Below, in pieces: positions 19,849-28,549 of a stretch of 64,000 nucleotides of DNA. Position 1 is the stretch's first letter, and every line of letters starts with the position of its first letter. Made by a program: the position numbers and the translations under genes. The notes below the pieces were generated by a model. The model had not been told where the DNA came from. It saw only the letters and a program-made list of their open reading frames with translations, and did not search any database. The DNA is from Pandoraea apista (GTDB lineage: Bacteria > Pseudomonadota > Gammaproteobacteria > Burkholderiales > Burkholderiaceae): NCBI RefSeq assembly GCF_001465595.2, contig NZ_CP013481.2, positions 3,100,001 through 3,164,000 of the forward strand, read 5' to 3'.

Positions 19849-19859
19849 AAGCTTATGAC
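19844..19859. promoter_or_regulatory. 16-bp perfect palindrome over the TauE/SafE start
   Basis: GTCATAAGCTTATGAC is perfectly self-complementary and contains the assigned start codon of the TauE/SafE gene. A dimeric repressor bound here would block transcription start or elongation. Confidence 0.45.
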
Positions 19860-19889
19860 CATGAATTATATAGAGATTATGGGCAGCAG

Positions 19890-19933
19890 AAAAGCCCAGC
19901 CCGGCGGGGCCACCGGGCGGAAAACAGGCTTTT
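19890..19933 (-). terminator. Intrinsic terminator after the CoA-transferase gene
   Basis: On the reverse strand a nested hairpin (AAAAGCC / GGCTTTT outside, GCCCGG / CCGGGC inside) ends in GGGCTTTTCTGC. It lies 120 bases after the CoA-transferase stop and just upstream of the TauE/SafE gene, separating the two. The A- and T-flanked arms would allow function in both directions. Confidence 0.6.
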
Positions 19934-20055
19934 GAGATACGGAGCGCAGACCACGGCACTCACGTCACGGCACGACGTTGGCAGACGCAGACCGGCAACG
20001 CTATGGCAGCGTCAGCCGTGTCGCACGCTCCGAAACGATTGGAAGAGGAAGGGAA

Positions 20056-21345
20056 TCACTGACTTTTCGGGGCGTCGATGGGTCTCGCCCCCGGCCCATC
20101 GCCGGTATCGAGTTCGGCAAGAATGTCGCCCGTATGCGCCCCCGGTGCAGGCGGGTCCACATGGGTGACCGGACTTTGTCCGTTGAGCCGCATCGGAGAG
20201 ACGATCGTATGCGTTGCCTTACCGCCGGGCAGCACCATCGGCCGCACCCACCCCATGTGCGCCACCTGCGGATCGGCAAGTACGCGAGAGTATGTGCTGA
20301 TCGCAGTGCATGGCACGCCGACCGCGATCAGCCGGGCTAGCCAGACACCTCGATCCTCGAGTACGAACACCGCTTCCAGCACATCTCTCAACGCGGCCTG
20401 ATGACGGGCGCGCTCAAGAGCGTTGGCGAATCGGGGGTCGTCGAACAGATCCACACGATGCACCAGCGCGCAGATCGCCTGCCAATGCGCCTGCCCGTCC
20501 AGATCCATGCCGAAGTAGCCGTCTCTGGCCCGGAATGTGGGCCACGGAGCCACTGGGCCACCGAAGCGCACCGCGTCGTCCGACGCGAGTGGCGACACTT
20601 TGCCGTGCGCGGCAACCTCTGCCTGCCCCGGCCGGGACAGCCCGTCCGTTGGGCCAGACGCCTTCGTAGCCAGACCTGCCGCAGGCACCAGCCCCGCAAG
20701 GTGCGCCGCCTGCGCGCCCTCGTCGCCAGCACGCAATGCGGCGATGGCGAGGGTCGCGCCGAGCATCGGCACATCGATATGAACACCACGGCCCTGGAGT
20801 TTCGCGGCGACCAGTGCCGCCGACACGGAAAACGCCGCGTAAAGTCCTGCCGCCAGATCGGCCACAGGCAAATCTCGCGGCGGTTCGAGCCCGCTTGGTG
20901 CCGTCCCCAGCATACCGCGCAGGGCCTCTAGCGCCGGCACGCCCGGCTGCGCCGCAGAGCGCGGCCCATCCTGACCGAATGCGGAAATCGATACGTAGAC
21001 CAGATGCGGCTGCACGGCGCTCAATGCGTCGTAGCCGAGCCCTGCCCGCGCGAGCGTGCCCGGCGGCAGACATTCGATAACGACGTCGGCTCCGCGCACC
21101 AGCGTGTGAGCGAGGCTACGGCCTTCAAGGGTGAGCAAATCGAGTGCGACGGAGCGCTTGTTTCGCCGCAGGCCGAGCTGCGCCGGCTCTCCCGACAGGG
21201 CTGCGCTATCGCTGATGATGTCGTCGACCGGATCGTCGACAAGAATGACGTCTGCGCCCATGTCGGCCAGCAGCAAGCCGCAGTAGGCCCCCGCCGCGCC
21301 ACGGCAGAATTCGATGACGCGGATCCCCGAGAGTGGTGCGTTCAA
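20056..21345 (-). CDS. CaiB/BaiF family CoA-transferase
   Basis: Class III CoA-transferase of 429 residues that would move CoA between a carboxylate and an acyl-CoA. N-terminal signature IRVIEFCRGAAGAYCGLLLADMGADVI and the LPVADLAAGLYAAFS segment carrying the nucleophilic Asp are visible; YVSISAFGQDGP is another family hallmark. The start is a TTG at 21345: GGGGG seven bases upstream supports it, and no in-frame ATG precedes the conserved N-terminus. Substrate unknown; no acyl-CoA genes adjoin. Confidence 0.88.
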   Translation of the reverse strand: MNAPLSGIRVIEFCRGAAGAYCGLLLADMGADVILVDDPVDDIISDSAALSGEPAQLGLRRNKRSVALDLLTLEGRSLAHTLVRGADVVIECLPPGTLARAGLGYDALSAVQPHLVYVSISAFGQDGPRSAAQPGVPALEALRGMLGTAPSGLEPPRDLPVADLAAGLYAAFSVSAALVAAKLQGRGVHIDVPMLGATLAIAALRAGDEGAQAAHLAGLVPAAGLATKASGPTDGLSRPGQAEVAAHGKVSPLASDDAVRFGGPVAPWPTFRARDGYFGMDLDGQAHWQAICALVHRVDLFDDPRFANALERARHQAALRDVLEAVFVLEDRGVWLARLIAVGVPCTAISTYSRVLADPQVAHMGWVRPMVLPGGKATHTIVSPMRLNGQSPVTHVDPPAPGAHTGDILAELDTGDGPGARPIDAPKSQ

Positions 21346-21521
21346 TATCTGACCCCCAAATTTGCCTGGCCTTTGTTGTAATTCTTGATCCTTGGCAACC
21401 GTCTGGCGCGGTGTTGAAGCATTCTAGAGCAAATATTCGACGCCGGTCACTGCGGAAAATAGGAGGCCGCCGCCCCCCGTTGCCATCGGGCAACAGGCGT
21501 TCGCGCGGTGACTCTCAGGAC

Positions 21522-21534
21522 ATGTCAATGACAT
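21522..21534. promoter_or_regulatory. Palindrome between corA and the CoA-transferase
   Basis: ATGTCA-A-TGACAT, a perfect 6-bp dyad with one central base, 177 bases upstream of the TTG start of the CoA-transferase and 66 bases downstream of corA. Resembles GntR-type operators in form; significance unproven. Confidence 0.3.
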
Positions 21535-21599
21535 AGACGCCGACTGTCATTCAGGGTGACGAAACGTCGTTCTGCGAACCTTTCGCCGCCCGTCCTGCG

Positions 21600-22577
21600 T
21601 CATAGCCAGCCGGCCTTGCGGAATTTCAGGAACAACAGCAGATCGATAACGATCATGACGGCAATACACACCGGATAGCCATACTGAAACTTCAACTCGG
21701 GGATATCGGCGAAGTTCATGCCGTAGATCCCGGCAATCATCGTCGGCACGGCGAAGAGCGCCGCAAACGACCCCAGCCGTTTCGTCGTCTCGTTCTCCGA
21801 CAGCGAGATCATCCCCAGATTGACTGACAACGCGGTCGTGACCATTTCGCGCAGCAGATCGATGTTCTTCGTAATGCGCTGCAGATGATCGAACACGTCG
21901 CGGAAATACTCCTGCATGCCGCCGCACAATTTGGGCGCCATCGCACCGAACAGCTTGCTGACCGACTCCATCAGCGGCACACAAGCGTGCTGAAGCGTGA
22001 TGAGCCTGCGCTTGAGTTGATACAGATCCTCAATGATCGCCCGGCCTTTCGCAGGTTCGTTCGGCGTGAAGATCTGCTCTTCTATCGCTTCAAGTTCTGC
22101 TTCAAGATCGTTGAGCACGGGGAAGTAACTGTCGACGATGGCGTCCATGAGCGCGTAGAGCACGAAGATCGAGCCCTGACGCAACAGCAGCGGCTCCTTC
22201 TCGGCACGAGCCCGCACCGCACCAAGCCCCTGAGTCGCGTTCGAGCGCACTGACAGCACATAATTGTGCCCGACGAAAATCGCCACTTCGCCGATGGAGA
22301 AATCACCCTCGGCGTCCTTGTTCAGCACATGCAGCACGGCAAAAAGCGAGTCGCCGTACTGCTCGATTTTCGGACGCTGGTGGCCGTGCTGCGCATCTTC
22401 GACGGCGAGATCGTGCAAGCCGAACTCATGCTGCATCAGCGCAAGTTCTCCCGGCCCCGGGTCCTTGAGCGCCACCCAGACAAAACAACGGGGGCGCTCG
22501 AGATAGTCCGAGATTTCATCGGGTTGCAGGTCGGCAATCTTGCGGCCATCCTCATAGGCCACACAATTCACTAGCAT
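21600..22577 (-). CDS. corA: CorA-type magnesium/cobalt transporter
   Basis: 326 residues. Long cytoplasmic alpha/beta N-terminal domain (FVWVALKDPGPGELALMQHEFGLHDLAVEDAQHGHQRPKIEQY), a long stalk helix, then two C-terminal membrane segments, the first ending in the signature GIYGMNF (GMN selectivity motif). The C-terminus KFRKAGWL is typical of the Burkholderiales proteins. AGGA supports ATG 22577. It forms a pentameric channel for Mg2+ (and Co2+/Ni2+). It lies 74 bases after the Pat-type gene and may be read from the same transcript. Confidence 0.93.
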   Translation of the reverse strand: MLVNCVAYEDGRKIADLQPDEISDYLERPRCFVWVALKDPGPGELALMQHEFGLHDLAVEDAQHGHQRPKIEQYGDSLFAVLHVLNKDAEGDFSIGEVAIFVGHNYVLSVRSNATQGLGAVRARAEKEPLLLRQGSIFVLYALMDAIVDSYFPVLNDLEAELEAIEEQIFTPNEPAKGRAIIEDLYQLKRRLITLQHACVPLMESVSKLFGAMAPKLCGGMQEYFRDVFDHLQRITKNIDLLREMVTTALSVNLGMISLSENETTKRLGSFAALFAVPTMIAGIYGMNFADIPELKFQYGYPVCIAVMIVIDLLLFLKFRKAGWL

Positions 22578-22651
22578 TCGTCTTCCTGTGCGAGGCGGCC
22601 GCCCTGCCCCGGCGCGAGCGCCAGAGACTTCGGGGGTGCCGGCCACGACCG

Positions 22652-25357
22652 TCACGCCTTGCGTGTCTCCTGCGCCTGCGCCGTCTGTTGCAGCGGCAGC
22701 CGGATATGAAGAATGCCCGCCTCCATTTCCTTGTCTTCGACAAATCCGAGATGACGGGCGAGTGTCAGCATACGCGTATTTGCCGTGAGGACATAGCCGA
22801 TGAGTTCCCCAGTGCCTCGTTTGCGGCTGTAGTCGACTATGTGTTCCATGAGCGCACGGCCGAGGCCGCGCCCCTGCGCTGCCGGGCTGACCGTCACGGC
22901 AAACTCCGCCACGGTATTGTCGGGATCGGCCAGCGCCTGAACCACACCGAGCAGACGCGTATTGCCCGCCTCGTCCTTTTCCGTAGCGACGAAGGTCATT
23001 GCCCGGTCGTAGTCGATCTGGGTGACGCGCGCCATCTGCGAATGCGACAACTCCTTGATCAGGCCGAAGTAACGGAACTGCACGTCCTGCGGCGTAAGCG
23101 TATGGAAGAACGCGCTGTAGGCAGGCTCGTCCTCCGGCCGGATCGGACGCACGCGCACTGGCCGGCCGCCGGCGTCGATCGTGCTTTCGAGTTCCTGCGG
23201 ATACGGGCGGATCGCAAGACGTCCGTGCCCCGGCAAGGCAGGCGCACGCGCCACGATACGAGCGTCGAGGGCAAGCACACCATGTGAATCGGCGAACAGC
23301 GGATTGATGTCGAGCTCGGCGATCTCGGGCACGTCACACACGAGTTGAGAGAGTTTGACGAGCGTGAGGTAGATTGCCTCGTGATCGGCGGCAGGCCGGT
23401 TGCGGTAGCCCGCGAGCAGCTTCGACACACGCGCACGCGCCACCATGTCGCGTGCGAGGTTCAGGTTCAGCGGCGGCAGACCGATGGTGCGATCGGCGAT
23501 CACTTCGACCGCAGTGCCGCCTTGACCGAACAGCAGCACCGGACCGAACACGCTGTCCGTTGCCACACCGACGATCAGTTCGAACGCTTCGGCGCCATTG
23601 GCCATGCGTTGCACCGAGTAGCCGGTCACGCGCGCCCCCGGTTTCGCCGCCAGCGCACGTTTGCGAATCTGACAAGCGGCCTCGCGCGCCTGTTCGGCCG
23701 ATTCGATATTGAGCACAACCCCGCCCACGTCAGACTTGTGCGTGATGTCCGGCGAGATCAGTTTGACGGCGACGGGAAAGCCAATACCCTGCGCCAACTC
23801 GCCCGCTTGTTCCGGCGTCTCTGCGACGAGTGTTTCCACCACGGGAATGCCGTAGGCGGCGAGTACCCCCTTCGCCTCCGGCTCGGAGAGCAACGCCCGC
23901 CCCTCGCGCATTGCACTGTCGACGATGGCGCGCACACGCGCCACATCGGGCGCGAAGCCCGGCGGAATCGACGGCGGCGTCTCCATCAGCAGCGACTGGT
24001 TGCGGCGATAGTTGACGGCCTCGAGAAACGCCCGCGCGGCGTTCTCCGGGGTGTCGTACGTCGGCAACCCGGCTTCCCGGCAGATCCGGCGAGCGCGCTC
24101 GGCTGTCTCACCACCGAGCCAGCAGGTAAACACGTTCTTAGACGGCTTGGGCAGCGCCGCAAGTGCATTCGCAACGTCCAGACTCGGCATGACCGCCGTG
24201 GGCGCCTGAATGAACAGCACGGCCGCCGTCTCCGGGTCTTCGCAAAGCGCCGCGAGCGTGGCGGTGTAACGCGCGAGATCGGCATCGCCGCCAATGTCCA
24301 CCGGGTTGACCCGGCCAAGCGTTTTGGGCAACGCGGCGTCGAGTGCCTCGCGCGTCTTGTCGCTCAGATGGGCAAGCTTGCCGCCATCGAGCACGAGCGC
24401 GTCGGTCGCCATCACCCCCGCCCCCCCGCCGTTGGTCATGATCGACAACTTGTCGCCGTAGAACGGGCGCAACCGTGCGAGCGTCTCGACTGCGGCAAAC
24501 AGTTCGTCTGTCGTATCCACGCGCAACATGCCGGCTCGGCGAATTGCCGCGTCGTAGACATCGTCCGACCCCGCCAATGCCCCCGTATGAGACGCCGCTG
24601 CCTGCGCCCCCTCGGGCACACGCCCCGACTTGATGACGACCACCGGCTTGTTGCGTGCCGCGGCGCGCGCAGCGGACATGAATTTTCGCGCATCGCGAAT
24701 CGATTCCATGTACATCAGAATGGCGTCCGTGCCGGGATCGCTCGCCAGATAGTCGAGCATGTCGCCGAAGTCCACGTCGGCGCTGTCGCCCAGCGAGACG
24801 AAATGCGAGAAACCGATTTCACGGGCATCCGCCCAGTCGAGCACGGCGGTCGTCAGTGCGCCCGATTGGGACACAAAGGCAAGCTTGCCCGCGCGCGCGC
24901 CCATATGGGCGAAGCTGGCGTTCAATCCGATACCGGGACTCAGCAGTCCGATGCAATTCGGGCCGAGAATACGCAGCACATGAGGCTTCGCGTTCTTGAG
25001 CATGCGCTCCTGCAACGTCACGCCCTGACGATCGCGCTCGCGCGCAAGCCCCGAGGTGAGCACCACCACGGCGCGCGTGCCGCGCTCACCCAGTTCGCGA
25101 ATGAGATCGGGCACCGTCGCCGGCGGCGTGCAGATCACGGCGAGGTCCGGCGCTTGCGGCAAATCGGCGACATCGCGATAGCACCGGAGATTCGCAAGCG
25201 TCGAGTACTTTGGATTGACCGGATAAATATCGCCTTTGAAGCCCCCGTCGACGACGTTTTGCAGCACGGTCGTGCCCACGCGCCGTTCGCGATTGGACGC
25301 GCCGATCACGGCGACCGATTTCGGCTGGAACATCTGACTCAGATTACGGGTGGTCAT
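22652..25357 (-). CDS. ADP-forming acyl-CoA synthetase/GNAT acetyltransferase (Pat-like)
   Basis: 901 residues. N-terminal CoA-binding Rossmann domain (VAVIGASNRERRVG), succinyl-CoA-ligase-like domain (FVSQSGALTTAVLDWADAREIGFSHFVSLGDSADVDFGDML), ATP-grasp domain (AAYGIPVVETLVAETPEQA onwards) and a C-terminal GNAT domain (VSPAAQGRGLGRALMEHIV, the acetyl-CoA loop) from about residue 735. This is the domain order of bacterial Pat/YfiQ lysine acetyltransferases, which silence acetyl-CoA synthetase, though ADP-forming acetate-CoA ligase activity is not excluded. GGAG supports ATG 25357. Confidence 0.9.
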   Translation of the reverse strand: MTTRNLSQMFQPKSVAVIGASNRERRVGTTVLQNVVDGGFKGDIYPVNPKYSTLANLRCYRDVADLPQAPDLAVICTPPATVPDLIRELGERGTRAVVVLTSGLARERDRQGVTLQERMLKNAKPHVLRILGPNCIGLLSPGIGLNASFAHMGARAGKLAFVSQSGALTTAVLDWADAREIGFSHFVSLGDSADVDFGDMLDYLASDPGTDAILMYMESIRDARKFMSAARAAARNKPVVVIKSGRVPEGAQAAASHTGALAGSDDVYDAAIRRAGMLRVDTTDELFAAVETLARLRPFYGDKLSIMTNGGGAGVMATDALVLDGGKLAHLSDKTREALDAALPKTLGRVNPVDIGGDADLARYTATLAALCEDPETAAVLFIQAPTAVMPSLDVANALAALPKPSKNVFTCWLGGETAERARRICREAGLPTYDTPENAARAFLEAVNYRRNQSLLMETPPSIPPGFAPDVARVRAIVDSAMREGRALLSEPEAKGVLAAYGIPVVETLVAETPEQAGELAQGIGFPVAVKLISPDITHKSDVGGVVLNIESAEQAREAACQIRKRALAAKPGARVTGYSVQRMANGAEAFELIVGVATDSVFGPVLLFGQGGTAVEVIADRTIGLPPLNLNLARDMVARARVSKLLAGYRNRPAADHEAIYLTLVKLSQLVCDVPEIAELDINPLFADSHGVLALDARIVARAPALPGHGRLAIRPYPQELESTIDAGGRPVRVRPIRPEDEPAYSAFFHTLTPQDVQFRYFGLIKELSHSQMARVTQIDYDRAMTFVATEKDEAGNTRLLGVVQALADPDNTVAEFAVTVSPAAQGRGLGRALMEHIVDYSRKRGTGELIGYVLTANTRMLTLARHLGFVEDKEMEAGILHIRLPLQQTAQAQETRKA

Positions 25358-25499
25358 GGCGACTCCGGGAGATCGGGAGAAAGGCACGCGAACGCGCACC
25401 CCGGGCAGTGCCGGCGCGCGCGTTCGTTGTCACGAGATGAACCGTCGGACTGACGGCAAGGCGAACGGGCCCCCGAACGGGCGCCCGGTGACATGGCGA

Positions 25500-25985
25500 T
25501 CAATCGCCTCGCAGGTGGGCTTCGACTTTCCACAGGTGGTCGTCAACGCCCCGCGAGATTTCCGTGAAGACGTCTGACGTGGTGGCATCGCCAATTTCCG
25601 CCGAGGCGTCGATCAGGCCGCGAATGATCTCGCCATATGCCGCGAGCGCTTCCGCCAGTGCCGCCGCGTGATCGAGACCTCGTTTGAACTCGTTCTTGTA
25701 AGGCGGCAATTCGGTCTTCTGAGAGACGGTTTGCACGCGGCCGTCGGCCACACCGCCCAGCGCCACAAGACGCTCTGCGCAAAGATCGGCCCATTCGATG
25801 GCCGCGTTGTAGACCTCGTCGAACAGCAGGTGAAGCTCGATGAAGCCCGGGCCATGTACGTTCCAGTGCGCCTGCTTGGCCTGACGCTGAACGTCGATGC
25901 CGTTGACCAGTCCGCGATTGAGCTGGTTGACCGACTCGATACGAATCTTTTCACCGAGGGTGTTACGCGTATGATTCAGAGCCAT
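25500..25985 (-). CDS. dps: Dps-family DNA-binding ferritin-like protein
   Basis: 161 residues, four-helix ferritin-like fold. The intersubunit ferroxidase site appears as AKQAHWNVHGPGFIELHLLFDEVYN (His, Asp, Glu in the normal spacing). Dps dodecamers store iron and shield DNA from peroxide in stationary phase. It is encoded 120 bases downstream of the HdeD-family gene on the same strand, so both may belong to one stress-response unit. Confidence 0.93.
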   Translation of the reverse strand: MALNHTRNTLGEKIRIESVNQLNRGLVNGIDVQRQAKQAHWNVHGPGFIELHLLFDEVYNAAIEWADLCAERLVALGGVADGRVQTVSQKTELPPYKNEFKRGLDHAAALAEALAAYGEIIRGLIDASAEIGDATTSDVFTEISRGVDDHLWKVEAHLRGD

Positions 25986-26105
25986 TTGACACTCCTGACG
26001 TCTGGCAGCCCGCAGGCTGCCGGGGGAAAGCCGTCGGCGGCGGACGAAACACTGGCCGCCCGCGCGGACGAAGAGGAACGTGCGTACCCCGGGGCCACAG
26101 TCAGA

Positions 26106-26678
26106 CTACGACCGCAGATGCCCTGAAGGTGCCTGCGGTGCACCGTGCGCGACACCCCGCAACTTGAAACCGGCCATCACGAGCAATACGCCCCAGACGA
26201 TGGCCCAAGACCCGATGGCCCAGATAAGCGCGAGCGCGCCTGCGCCCGGTTGCCACATGATGAAGATGGCGAACAGAATGCTGAACACACCGGAGAGAAT
26301 GACCCACAGTTCGCCCTTGACCTCGCGACGCAACGCGATGCCGGCGGCCACCTGCAATATGCCGGCGACAAAACTCCAGGCCACGATATAGATGAGCAAC
26401 GCAACGGCGGTCAACGCCGGGTTGAGATAGGTCAGGACACCGATGACAATGCCCGCAATGCCTTGTAGCAGAGGCAGCCACCAATCGGCATGCTCCTGAC
26501 GCGCACTCCACGCCGCACCGAGCGAGAAGATACCGTCGACGAACGAAAACGCGCCGAAACACAACACCAGCACCGCAATCGTCACCCCAGGCAATGCAAA
26601 CGCCGCGATACCGAAAATCACGGCCAGCACACCGCGCAACACTAGCAACCACCAGTATTTCGACAGAAGTCTGAGCAT
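26106..26678 (-). CDS. HdeD family membrane protein
   Basis: 190 residues with six hydrophobic segments arranged as three hairpins, opening YWWLLVLRGVLAVIFGIAAFALPG, the HdeD pattern. In E. coli HdeD is linked to acid resistance at high cell density. GAGGGATGCC before ATG 26678 is a good ribosome site. C-terminal tail short and basic. Confidence 0.88.
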   Translation of the reverse strand: MLRLLSKYWWLLVLRGVLAVIFGIAAFALPGVTIAVLVLCFGAFSFVDGIFSLGAAWSARQEHADWWLPLLQGIAGIVIGVLTYLNPALTAVALLIYIVAWSFVAGILQVAAGIALRREVKGELWVILSGVFSILFAIFIMWQPGAGALALIWAIGSWAIVWGVLLVMAGFKLRGVAHGAPQAPSGHLRS

Positions 26679-27247
26679 GGCATCCCTCTCGTGAAATATC
26701 CGCAGGTAGCGAACACGCGCAATGACCGTCCTATCACACGTTTGGTGTGAATGGCGGCAGGGCGCGTCAAGAGGTCATTCTAGAGACTGCTTTGTTGCGA
26801 GATCAAGTGAAATATGTGCGATTGCTTGTGCCATCTGCACGCGCTTTGATTAACGTCATGCCGCTTCGCGCTTCTCGTCTCGCTCCCGTCCCGCTCCCCT
26901 CCCCATCTCACGCACGTTGACTGCCCGGGACTGCGGCATGGTGCCGCAGGCGAAATGCGGAACTCGAAACGCGGAACACCGACACGCCACGCGTTGATTC
27001 ACAACACCGTGCGCACTGCGTCACCCCAAAACGTGCGCTTTGCGCGTATGCAGACGATACTCGGCGGACGGCGCCCCGACAAATCAATAGGATCATTCCG
27101 AAAGTCCTGCGACCACGAACATTCCGGGCGAATGCCTTTATAGACTACGTAAAAAGCGTCTTCAAATAACGCGAGTATCACCGTCAGTTACGTATTCCCG
27201 ATATCACGCCATCGCACGTTAAGGTAGGACTCCAAAGGAGAATGACA
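26679..27247. other. 569-base gap upstream of the fimbrial operon
   Basis: Divergent spacer between HdeD and the fimbrial genes. It contains a short hairpin (CTGCGGC-ATGGT-GCCGCAG, 26931-26949) without a T-run, a dyad CATTC-N5-GAATG at 27120-27134, and an Rcs-box-like element at 27088-27101. Short open frames here lack ribosome sites. The last 110 bases are AT-richer and probably hold the operon promoter. Confidence 0.6.
27088..27101. promoter_or_regulatory. Rcs-box-like element upstream of the fimbrial operon
   Basis: TAGGATCATTCCGA agrees by eye at 10 of 14 positions with the RcsAB box consensus TAAGAATATTCCTA, and lies 147 bases before the first fimbrial start. A weak match; listed because the window encodes an RcsB-like regulator. 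Confidence 0.25.
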
Positions 27248-27775
27248 ATGAATCGATCGCTGCTATATCTCGCCTTTTCCGCGATGGTGTGCGGACTTGG
27301 CCAAGCCGCCCCCGCGCACGCTGCCGTCTATTCGAACGGAACCGCAACGGCGCAGATGCGCGTGCAGTTGACGATCCTTCCCGGCTGCACGATCGCGGCC
27401 ACGCCCATGACCTTCAATGCGGTTCAGGGGTCGGCCACCGGTCCGGTGGCCAGCACGTCGTCGCTCACGGTGATTTGCACCGCGTCGACGGGCTACAACA
27501 TCGGCCTGAACGCCGGCACGGTTCCCGCTTCGACGGAGACGAATCGTCTGCTCGCCGGCACGCTCTCGGGCAACACCACCACGATTCCGTTCGGTCTCTT
27601 TCAGGACTCCGGCTACGGCACACCGTGGGGCAACACGCAGGGCACGAATACGCTGAGCGACTCGGGCACCGGTGTAGGCAAGGTGTACACCGTCTATGGA
27701 CAGGCCACGCTGTCGGCCACGATGCCCGAGCCGGACGTCTATTCGTCGACGGTCACCGCGACCGTGTATTTTTGA
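27248..27775 (+). CDS. Csu-type fimbrial major subunit (SCPU domain)
   Basis: 175 residues: Sec signal peptide (LLYLAFSAMVCGLGQAAPAHA, cleavage near residue 26) and one spore-coat-U/CsuA-B domain with the paired cysteines GCTIAA and VICTAS, and the terminal TVTATVYF strand typical of donor-strand pilins. Probably the main pilus subunit. AAAGGAG is seven bases ahead of ATG 27248; the ATG at 27242 is too close to it. First gene of a four-gene operon. Confidence 0.88.
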   Translation: MNRSLLYLAFSAMVCGLGQAAPAHAAVYSNGTATAQMRVQLTILPGCTIAATPMTFNAVQGSATGPVASTSSLTVICTASTGYNIGLNAGTVPASTETNRLLAGTLSGNTTTIPFGLFQDSGYGTPWGNTQGTNTLSDSGTGVGKVYTVYGQATLSATMPEPDVYSSTVTATVYF

Positions 27776-27790
27776 GACGCGGAATCGATC

Positions 27791-28549
27791 ATGACCCCAT
27801 CGAGACCGGTCGTTCGCCGTCCAACAGCCTACGCCTGCGGCGGCGCGTTCGTGGCCCTGCTCACCCTCTGCGTAACCGACGGTAACGGCGCGACGCTGCA
27901 AGTCTCGCCAGTCATCGTCAATCTCCCGCCCACGCAGCCCGCCACCACGCTCACGCTGGGCAACTCCGGCGATCTGCCGGTTCACGGCCAGTTGCGGCTG
28001 TATGCGTGGACGCAACGCAATGGCGACAATGTCCTCACACCCACCGACGCGCTCGTCGCCAGCCCGCCGATCGTGCGCATCGAGCCGGGCGAGCGGCAGA
28101 TCGTAAGGCTCGTACATGTCGCCCGCAAACCCGAGCGCCGCGAGCAGAGCTACCGGCTGCTGGTCGACGAACTCCCGTCTGCCGAGGCCACCGTTGCCGA
28201 TGGGGTCTCTATTCGTCTGCGGTACTCGCTGCCGGTCTTCGTGCAAGCGAGCGACGCACATGCGCCATCGCTGCGTTTCGACGTGCGCATCGCCCAGGGC
28301 GAGGTTGAAGTACACAACAATGGCGAGCGGCATGCGCAGCTCGGCGCAACGCGTGTGCTGGATGCCGCAGGGCGCAGCGTGGAAGTGACCCGTGGGCTGC
28401 TTGGCTATGTGCTCGCCGGGCAATCGCGGCGCTTCCCCGTGCGCTGGCCCGCTGGCGCACCGCCCATCGCCCCGTTCACGGTGGAGTCGCGCATCGACAC
28501 GGTACCGATGCGATTTGCCGCAGGTCCGGCGCCGGATGGCGAGCGCTAG
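27791..28549 (+). CDS. Periplasmic fimbrial chaperone
   Basis: 252 residues with a signal peptide (AYACGGAFVALLTLCVTDGNGA) and the two Ig-like domains of PapD-type chaperones: ATLQVSPVIVNLPPTQPATTLTLGNSG, the binding-cleft region REQSYRLLVDELP, and VSIRLRYSLPVFVQ. It would hold subunits in the periplasm and hand them to the usher. It starts 15 bases after the subunit gene and overlaps the usher start by 14 bases. Confidence 0.88.
   Translation: MTPSRPVVRRPTAYACGGAFVALLTLCVTDGNGATLQVSPVIVNLPPTQPATTLTLGNSGDLPVHGQLRLYAWTQRNGDNVLTPTDALVASPPIVRIEPGERQIVRLVHVARKPERREQSYRLLVDELPSAEATVADGVSIRLRYSLPVFVQASDAHAPSLRFDVRIAQGEVEVHNNGERHAQLGATRVLDAAGRSVEVTRGLLGYVLAGQSRRFPVRWPAGAPPIAPFTVESRIDTVPMRFAAGPAPDGER

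Noticed and set aside
23345..25453. 702-codon open frame on the + strand opposite the Pat-like gene
   Set aside because: Arg/His-rich shadow of a GC-rich gene with clear domains on the other strand; no family features.
26931..26949. Hairpin CTGCGGC-ATGGT-GCCGCAG as terminator
   Set aside because: No T-run in either direction and no gene ending nearby.
26955..27143. 62-codon open frame in the gap upstream of the fimbrial operon
   Set aside because: No ribosome site and composition like non-coding DNA; treated as intergenic.
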